64,000 bases of DNA from JARRRD01 sp046706685 (lineage in GTDB: Bacteria; Nitrospirota; Thermodesulfovibrionia; Thermodesulfovibrionales; UBA6898): positions 1 through 64,000 of the forward strand of contig JBJKPE010000052.1 of the NCBI GenBank assembly GCA_046706685.1. Reading direction: 5' to 3'. The position numbers and the translations under genes were made by a program. Positions 59,011-64,000 of this stretch are shown here, piece by piece. The notes beneath the pieces were generated by a model that was not told the DNA's origin, made no database searches, and saw only the letters and a list, made by a program, of their open reading frames with translations. The stretch's first letter is position 1. Every line of letters starts with the position of its first letter.

Positions 59011-62000
59011 TGCTCGAAAAGGTAATTGAATACTCCGTTAGAAACAGATTCATAGTAATACTTGCGACCTTTTTCGTGATACTCGCCGGTATTTATGCGC
59101 TTTCCAGGACGCCTCTGGACGCCATCCCCGATCTTTCGGATGTCCAGGTTATTGTGTTTACGAGTTACCCCGGCCAGGCCCCTGAGGTGGTGGAGCAGCA
59201 GGTCACATATCCCCTGACGACGGCGCTGCTTGCGGTTCCCGGGGCCAGGGTGGTCAGGGGTTATTCCTATTTCGGCCTTTCCTTCGTCTACATTATCTTC
59301 GAGGACGGCACCGACCTCTATTGGGCGAGGAGCCGCGTCCTTGAATACCTGAACTATGTGTCCGGCCGTCTTCCGAAAGGTGTCACGCCCTCTCTGGGTC
59401 CGGACGCCACAGGGGTCGGCTGGATTTACGAATACGCGTTGGTTGACAAGACCGGCCAGCATGACCTATCGCAGCTCCGGTCGATCCAGGACTGGTATCT
59501 ACGGTATGAGCTTACCTCGGTAGAGGGGGTTTCGGAAGTCGCTTCAGTAGGTGGTTTTGTGAAGCAGTACCAGGTGGAGATAGACCCCAACAAGCTTCTT
59601 GCCTACAACATCCCGCTGTCCAAAGTGAAGTCGGCGATCCAGCGCTCCAATATGGATGTCGGGGGCAAGACAGTGGAGATGGCGGAAACCGAGTATATGG
59701 TGAGAGGTCTGGGGTACATCAGATCAATCCGTGACATCGAGGACATCCCCCTCGGGGTCGACAGGACCGGGACCCCGATTCTTATACGCGACGTGGCGAC
59801 TGTGCATCTGGGGCCTGAGCTGCGCCGGGGGTTGTCCGAGCTGAACGGGCAGGGAGAAGTGGTAGGCGGCATCGTGATCATGCGCTACGGGGAAAACGCG
59901 CTGGCGACGATACATAGGGTAAAGGAGAAGCTGAAGAGTCTTGAGGCCGGTCTGCCCCCGGGAGTCCGGGTAGTGCCGGTATACGACCGTTCGGGACTGA
60001 TCGAAAGGGCTGTACATACCCTTAACCACAAGCTCCTTGAGGAGTCTATAGTCGTGGCCCTTGTTTGTATTATCTTCCTCCTCCATTTCAGGTCCGCCTT
60101 TGTTGCCATCTTTACTCTTCCTCTGGGCATCCTCATGGCTTTTGTCGTCATGCACCTCCAGGGACTGAACGCGAACATCATGTCCCTCGGGGGCATCGCC
60201 ATCGCCATAGGCGCCATGATCGACGCCGCAATAGTAATGATAGAGAATGCTCACAAGCACATGGAGAAGCATACGGGTGTGAAAGACCACTGGGCCGTCA
60301 TCACCCTGTCGGCAAAGCAGGTGGGGCCGGCGCTCTTTTTCTCGCTGCTGATAATTACCTGCTCCTTTCTACCCATATTCTCTCTGCAGGCACAGGAAGG
60401 GAGATTGTTCAAGCCCCTTGCTTTTACGAAGACATATTCCATGGCGGCTGCCGCTATTCTCTCCGTTACCATTGTACCCGTGCTGATGGGATATTTCATC
60501 AGGACCACCCTCCTGCCGGAAGCCTGGTCCCGGAGGAAGCAGAGGACTGTTTCTGCGGCGTCGGGTCTGGGGGTGTTCATCATTGTCTGGCTCTTGTCCT
60601 GGCTCTTTCCGCTGACCCTGCTGGGAGGTTTCGGCCTTCTCGTAGCGGTAGTACTCGGTGCCGTGGTATTCCTTGTCCTGTGGCCGCAGGCAGTCAGCCC
60701 GGAAGAGAAAAACCCTGTCAACAGGTTCCTTATCCGGATATACCGGCCGGCGATTCTGTGGGTGCTCAAACACAAGACCGCCACTATCGTGGGTGCAGTC
60801 GTTTTGGTGCTGACCCTGCTGCCCTTCCGCTCCCTGGTCGTCAACAGGCTGCCGGAAGGACCGTTGAGGTCCGCCGCGGAAAAGATAGATGCCGTCTTTC
60901 CCCTCGAAAAGCTCGGAGGAGAATTCATGCCTCCCCTTAATGAAGGAGACCTCCTCTATATGCCGACCACGCTGCCCGGCATCTCGATTACGACGGCAAG
61001 GGCATTGCTCCAGCAGACGGATAAGATAATAAAGAGCTTCCCGGAGATTGAATCCGTCTTCGGAAAGATAGGGCGGGCCGATACTGCGACCGATCCGGCC
61101 CCGTTGTCGATGATCGAAACGACCATAAGGCTTAAGCCTCAGGACCAGTGGAGAAAGGTGCCGGTAGAAAGGTTCTTCTCGGGCTGGCCCGGAATTCTTC
61201 GCCGGCCGCTCTCGGAGATATGGCCGCTTGAAAGGCCGATCAGCCAGCAGGAGCTGGTCAACGAGATGAACAAAGCAATTCGTTTTCCGGGCGTCACCAA
61301 TGCATGGACTATGCCTATCAAGACCAGGATAGATATGCTTGCCACGGGTATTAAGACGCCGGTGGGCATCAAGGTGATGGGCGACGATCTTAATACCCTT
61401 GCAACATTGGGAGAGGAGATCGAGTCGGCGGTCAGGAAGGTCCCGGGTACCCTCTCCGCGTACGCCGAGAGGGTGGTAGGCGGCTATTATTTCGATTATG
61501 ACATCGACCGCGAGGCGGCCGCCAGATACGGCCTGACAGTCGGGGACGTGGAGGACGTAATCCAGTCTGCAATAGGCGGGATGAACGTGGGGGAGACCGT
61601 TGAGGGACTCGAAAGGTACCCGATAAACATCAGGTATCAGCGGGGTCTGAGAGAATCCATACCAAGCCTCGAACGCGTTCTTATAGCGACCCCGGCGGGA
61701 GCCCAGATACCCATAACCCAGGTCGCCCGCATAAGGGTCCACCAGGGGCCTGCAATGATAAAGAGCGAGAATTCGAGGCCGAGCGTCTGGATCTATGTAG
61801 ATCTGCAGGGTTCGGATGTTGCGACTTATGTAAAGAGGGCGCAGAAGGCCATTGCGGGCAGCGTCAGTATCCCGCCCGGATATAACCTTGTGTGGTCGGG
61901 ACAGTACGAGTATATGCAGAGGGCCAACAAGAGACTTGAGGTCGTGGTGCCTGTAACACTGCTGATTATTTTCCTTCTGCTGTACCTTAACTTCAGGAAC

Positions 62001-62480
62001 GTAGCCGAGGCGCTTATCGTGATGCTCTCTCTCCCCTTCGCCATCGTGGGCGGCGTCTGGTTCATCTACCTTTTGGGATATAACATGAGCATAGCAGTGG
62101 GCGTGGGCTTCATCGCCCTTGCAGGCGTCGCAGCGGAGACAGGAGTTGTCATGCTTATCTACCTCGACGAAGAGCTTGCGAAAAAGATGCAGGAGAAGAA
62201 CAATGTAATCAGCTATCACGATCTTTATGACGCCATTATCGTCGGGGCCGTCGAGAGGGTGAGGCCGAAGATGATGACAGTGACTGCCATCATGGCCGGC
62301 CTGCTGCCGATCTTCTGGGGGCAAGGCGCGGGCGCCGACACCATGCGGAGGATAGCAGCCCCGATGATAGGAGGCATGGTGTCTTCGACTATTCTCACCC
62401 TGATAGTTATCCCGGCAATCTATGCCTTCTGGAAGAGCTGGGGCATCCGCAGGAGGGAGAGTAACTCCGGGAAGGCATAG
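59010..62480 (+). CDS. cusA: CusA-type Cu(I)/Ag(I) RND efflux pump
   Basis: A 1156-residue HAE1-like metal RND pump. Proton-relay Asp405 lies in GAMIDAAIVMIEN in helix 4. The substrate methionines of CusA are all conserved: Met651 in LLYMPTTLPG, Met701 in LSMIETT and Met776 in IDMLATGIK, strongly indicating Cu(I)/Ag(I) rather than Zn/Co. About 100 residues longer than CusA: an insert near residues 500-580 adds two hydrophobic segments in the middle of the protein, and another lies before Met776. It closes the cusCBA operon. Confidence 0.93.
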   Translation: MLEKVIEYSVRNRFIVILATFFVILAGIYALSRTPLDAIPDLSDVQVIVFTSYPGQAPEVVEQQVTYPLTTALLAVPGARVVRGYSYFGLSFVYIIFEDGTDLYWARSRVLEYLNYVSGRLPKGVTPSLGPDATGVGWIYEYALVDKTGQHDLSQLRSIQDWYLRYELTSVEGVSEVASVGGFVKQYQVEIDPNKLLAYNIPLSKVKSAIQRSNMDVGGKTVEMAETEYMVRGLGYIRSIRDIEDIPLGVDRTGTPILIRDVATVHLGPELRRGLSELNGQGEVVGGIVIMRYGENALATIHRVKEKLKSLEAGLPPGVRVVPVYDRSGLIERAVHTLNHKLLEESIVVALVCIIFLLHFRSAFVAIFTLPLGILMAFVVMHLQGLNANIMSLGGIAIAIGAMIDAAIVMIENAHKHMEKHTGVKDHWAVITLSAKQVGPALFFSLLIITCSFLPIFSLQAQEGRLFKPLAFTKTYSMAAAAILSVTIVPVLMGYFIRTTLLPEAWSRRKQRTVSAASGLGVFIIVWLLSWLFPLTLLGGFGLLVAVVLGAVVFLVLWPQAVSPEEKNPVNRFLIRIYRPAILWVLKHKTATIVGAVVLVLTLLPFRSLVVNRLPEGPLRSAAEKIDAVFPLEKLGGEFMPPLNEGDLLYMPTTLPGISITTARALLQQTDKIIKSFPEIESVFGKIGRADTATDPAPLSMIETTIRLKPQDQWRKVPVERFFSGWPGILRRPLSEIWPLERPISQQELVNEMNKAIRFPGVTNAWTMPIKTRIDMLATGIKTPVGIKVMGDDLNTLATLGEEIESAVRKVPGTLSAYAERVVGGYYFDYDIDREAAARYGLTVGDVEDVIQSAIGGMNVGETVEGLERYPINIRYQRGLRESIPSLERVLIATPAGAQIPITQVARIRVHQGPAMIKSENSRPSVWIYVDLQGSDVATYVKRAQKAIAGSVSIPPGYNLVWSGQYEYMQRANKRLEVVVPVTLLIIFLLLYLNFRNVAEALIVMLSLPFAIVGGVWFIYLLGYNMSIAVGVGFIALAGVAAETGVVMLIYLDEELAKKMQEKNNVISYHDLYDAIIVGAVERVRPKMMTVTAIMAGLLPIFWGQGAGADTMRRIAAPMIGGMVSSTILTLIVIPAIYAFWKSWGIRRRESNSGKA

Positions 62481-62511
62481 CCTTTCACAGCCCTTACCAC
62501 CCACGGGATTT

Positions 62512-62544
62512 CTTCACATTTTCTTCACGTTTCTCCTCTATGCT
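62512..62544 (+). promoter_or_regulatory. PhoB/OmpR-type promoter between cusA and tatA
   Basis: CTTCAC-N5-CTTCAC-N10-TATGCT. The repeat unit is a tandem 11-mer, TTCTTCACATT TTCTTCACGTT in effect. Spacing is identical to the two elements on the opposite strand near 50 kb. The next gene, tatA, begins about 165 bases downstream, so the leader would be long. Confidence 0.55.
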
Positions 62545-62709
62545 ATGGATTAGTAATAATTCAGTTATGGATTTAACAGGGGGAAATATTACCCGTGAGG
62601 GTCGGGACAGGCAGGCGCCGGGAATTATTCTTGCGGCAGCTTAATTCCACCGTAACTGAAGGGTTAGTTGGGCGGATTGATTTTCGAAACTTAAAGAATG
62701 GAGGAGACT

Positions 62710-62937
62710 ATGTTTGAGGGACTTTTTCAGCCGATACATATGATAGTGATTCTGGCAATCGTGCTTCTGTTTTTCGGTCCCGGAAGATTGGGCGACCTCG
62801 GGTCCGGTCTCGGCAAGGGCATAAGAGAATTCAAAAAGGCCCTTAAGGACCAGGATGGGGAGAAAGAGGCGGTGCAGGTGAAGATTATCGAGAAGGAGAC
62901 AGTGTCCCAGGAGGCGGTGGGAAAGAACCCTTCTTAA
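62710..62937 (+). CDS. tatA: Twin-arginine translocase TatA/TatE-type protein
   Basis: A 75-residue protein. A single N-terminal membrane helix (IHMIVILAIVLLFF) is followed by the FGPGRLGDLGSGLGKGIREFKKA motif, then a charged tail. This fits TatA/TatE, the pore subunit exporting folded proteins, which may serve cofactor-containing metalloproteins. ATG 62710 is preferred since GGAGGAG precedes it; the ATG at 62698 overlaps that site. No tatC or tatB is adjacent in the window. Confidence 0.88.
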   Translation: MFEGLFQPIHMIVILAIVLLFFGPGRLGDLGSGLGKGIREFKKALKDQDGEKEAVQVKIIEKETVSQEAVGKNPS

Positions 62938-63235
62938 TTTCACTCCCTTCCGTTTCACCGGTCATTATTTGTCCCCGTGAGATTATGGATCTTTTTTCCC
63001 ATGGTTTATTTCTTTTCTTCGACCTTGAGCAGGTAACTGACTGACTTGTCTCGCCTGATCTCCCTGATCTTTCTGACAGGCACGGGCTGGAGCATGAGAT
63101 CATCTGATACGTTGGCAATTTTGAATTTTAAGCCCCGGAGTTTGACTGAGTCCCGATACGGGGTATGATTATGAATAGAGCAGTGCGTAAGCGCCTGTCG
63201 GGGGATAAGGACAATCAACAGCAAAGGAGGATAAG
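62938..63235. other. Intergenic region upstream of the His-rich lipoprotein gene
   Basis: About 300 bases. It includes the promoter described at 63142-63169. On the leftward strand a frame ending at 63006 (…VPVRKIREIRRDKSVSYLLK) looks somewhat protein-like but lacks a start with a ribosome-binding site, so I do not call it. Confidence 0.4.
63142..63169 (+). promoter_or_regulatory. Sigma70-type promoter for the His-rich lipoprotein gene
   Basis: TTGACT (63142-63147), a 16-base spacer, TATGAT (63164-63169), about 66 bases before the ATG. The spacer contains the small dyad CCCG-ATA-CGGG (63152-63162), a possible operator. Confidence 0.55.
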
Positions 63236-63454
63236 ATGAAGAAAGGGGTAAGTTTATTTATAGCGTTGAGCCTCATGCTCGCATCTTATGGCTGCATCTG
63301 GGATCACCGGGGGGATGCGTATCGAAACCATGAAGAGAACAGGGGACATAAAGAGTACAGGGAGCATGAGGAGCACAGAAACGACGGTCATGAGAAAGAT
63401 CATCACGACAATAGGGATCAGGACGAGCACGGGGATTACGGCGGCCAGCATTAG
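63236..63454 (+). CDS. Small His/Glu/Asp-rich lipoprotein
   Basis: A 72-residue protein. The signal peptide ends in a lipobox (ASYGC, Cys20). The mature 52-residue part is almost entirely charged and histidine-rich (10 His; HKEYREHEEH, EKDHHDNRDQDEH), suggesting surface or periplasmic binding of Zn, Ni, Co or Cu(II). AAAGGAGG precedes ATG 63236. Its stop overlaps the convergent gene by 4 bases. No family is recognised. Confidence 0.7.
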   Translation: MKKGVSLFIALSLMLASYGCIWDHRGDAYRNHEENRGHKEYREHEEHRNDGHEKDHHDNRDQDEHGDYGGQH

Positions 63455-64000
63455 GACGCGAAGAAGCCGATAACAATTATCTCATAAGGCAGGTTTTCCT
63501 TGAGAAGCCCGGGATCCTCATGGTATTTTGCGATTCTCCGCGAAATTTCGGCTAAATCGATCCGCGGTATCCCGTAGACATGCAGCCTGTCGCCGCGTTT
63601 GAGGTCCTTCACCACTTCTTCGGGAGGCGTATTTTTCATAAACACCATGCGAAGGCGTTTAACTAGAAGATTCCCCTTCAGATCTCTGACGGAGGCCGTC
63701 ACAAACCTGCCGTCCGCCACGACAGTCTGGGGGGCATCGGCAATCTCCATTATGAATTCCACATCGTTGTACAGGCCTTTCCTCGTAACGATCGAGACTG
63801 TCTTACTTTTCACCCTGAGGCTGCACGGAACCCCCTGATAGAGTTTGAAGACGGTATCTGCATTGCCAGGGCTGAAGCCTTTAACGGCATGAAAGGAACC
63901 GAGGAGGCTTATTCCTCCTATACGAGTTACAGGGTGCATCTCAAAGACGTGGTCGGGATTGGCCGATTCCAACTGGTGAAGCTTCTCCCCCTGTTCCTCT
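63451..64000 (-). CDS. Partial CDS of unknown function (right edge)
   Basis: A leftward reading frame open through the right edge, with at least 182 residues ending at TAA 63451. The visible part has no signal peptide. Strand-rich segments with conserved-looking motifs (HPVTRIGGISLLGSF, GRFVTASVRDLKGNLLV, DLKRGDRLHVYGIPRI) could be an OB-fold-like nucleic-acid-binding domain, but I do not recognise the family. The true start lies beyond the window. The last four bases overlap the convergent lipoprotein gene. Confidence 0.6.
   Translation of the reverse strand, partial: EEQGEKLHQLESANPDHVFEMHPVTRIGGISLLGSFHAVKGFSPGNADTVFKLYQGVPCSLRVKSKTVSIVTRKGLYNDVEFIMEIADAPQTVVADGRFVTASVRDLKGNLLVKRLRMVFMKNTPPEEVVKDLKRGDRLHVYGIPRIDLAEISRRIAKYHEDPGLLKENLPYEIIVIGFFAS

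Noticed and set aside
63006..63224. Leftward frame opposite the lipoprotein promoter region
   Set aside because: The end looks protein-like, but no start codon with a ribosome-binding site is available and it crosses a good promoter on the other strand.

Overview
The window is a chromosomal segment of a Gram-negative bacterium: it encodes outer-membrane biogenesis proteins (a TamB-like protein, an Omp85/BamA-family barrel, TolC-type efflux), lipoprotein and Sec signal peptides, a sigma54 regulatory system, and conserved blocks such as ihfA-merR-tRNA-Pro and rplU-rpmA-obgE. Gene style and content (UbiD, CstA, DksA-like protein with a basic tail, Met-rich copper proteins, PilZ, CusA-type efflux) suggest Nitrospirota or Desulfobacterota; this placement is inference, and no rRNA is present to settle it.

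Layout. (1) 1-8.6 kb: mixed housekeeping and regulatory genes: a partial UroD-like methyltransferase, a degenerate receiver, metF, OsmC, TPR protein, an epimerase, a YihY-type membrane protein, a secreted protein, PilZ and LuxR-type regulators, a half-size VOC protein and an F420-reductase-like protein. (2) 8.7-15.2 kb: a leftward stress/transport operon (universal stress protein, TSUP anion exporter, TIGR02186 membrane protein, tandem universal stress protein) behind a good sigma54 promoter with palindromic candidate enhancer sites, directly downstream of an NtrC-type activator and its histidine kinase. (3) 15.6-25.4 kb: glnD, a TamB-like protein, an Omp85 protein with about seven POTRA units, and a SurA-like chaperone without a PPIase domain. 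(4) 25.4-37.7 kb: cysM, ubiD, ihfA-merR-tRNA-Pro(GGG), L21/L27/ObgE, cstA, a B12-type radical SAM enzyme, a DksA-like protein, a PII protein with a shortened T-loop coupled to a tiny YHS protein, and a DHA2 drug exporter. (5) 38.1-46.3 kb: a type I restriction-modification island whose genes overlap or nearly touch: zinc-ribbon protein, hsdM, hsdS, a zeta-toxin-like kinase, a small partner, hsdR, radC, then a lone Phd-type antitoxin. hsdM carries palindromic repeats read in frame. (6) 46.5-63.5 kb: a polyamine-synthase-like membrane protein, then a metal (copper/silver) resistance region: two secreted Met/Gly-rich proteins, a periplasmic protein that is about 31% methionine, a YHS/HMBD copper P-type ATPase, a DUF2127 protein, a YtkA-like protein, CusC-CusB-CusA, a TatA protein and a His-rich lipoprotein.

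How it fits together. The CusA-type pump keeps all three substrate methionines and the ATPase has the CPC motif, so Cu(I)/Ag(I) detoxification is the coherent theme of the right end. No metal-responsive regulator lies in the window, but three leftward or rightward promoters there share a rigid architecture (YTTCAN-N5-YTTCAN-N10-TATRCT), with a weaker fourth before the cus genes. This looks like a regulon of a PhoB/OmpR-family response regulator encoded elsewhere. A 163-bp palindromic element between cusC and cusB folds into a three-way structure whose two hairpin loops are exact complements. These two features, the sigma54 promoter, and the toxin-like pair embedded in the restriction operon are the most noteworthy observations.
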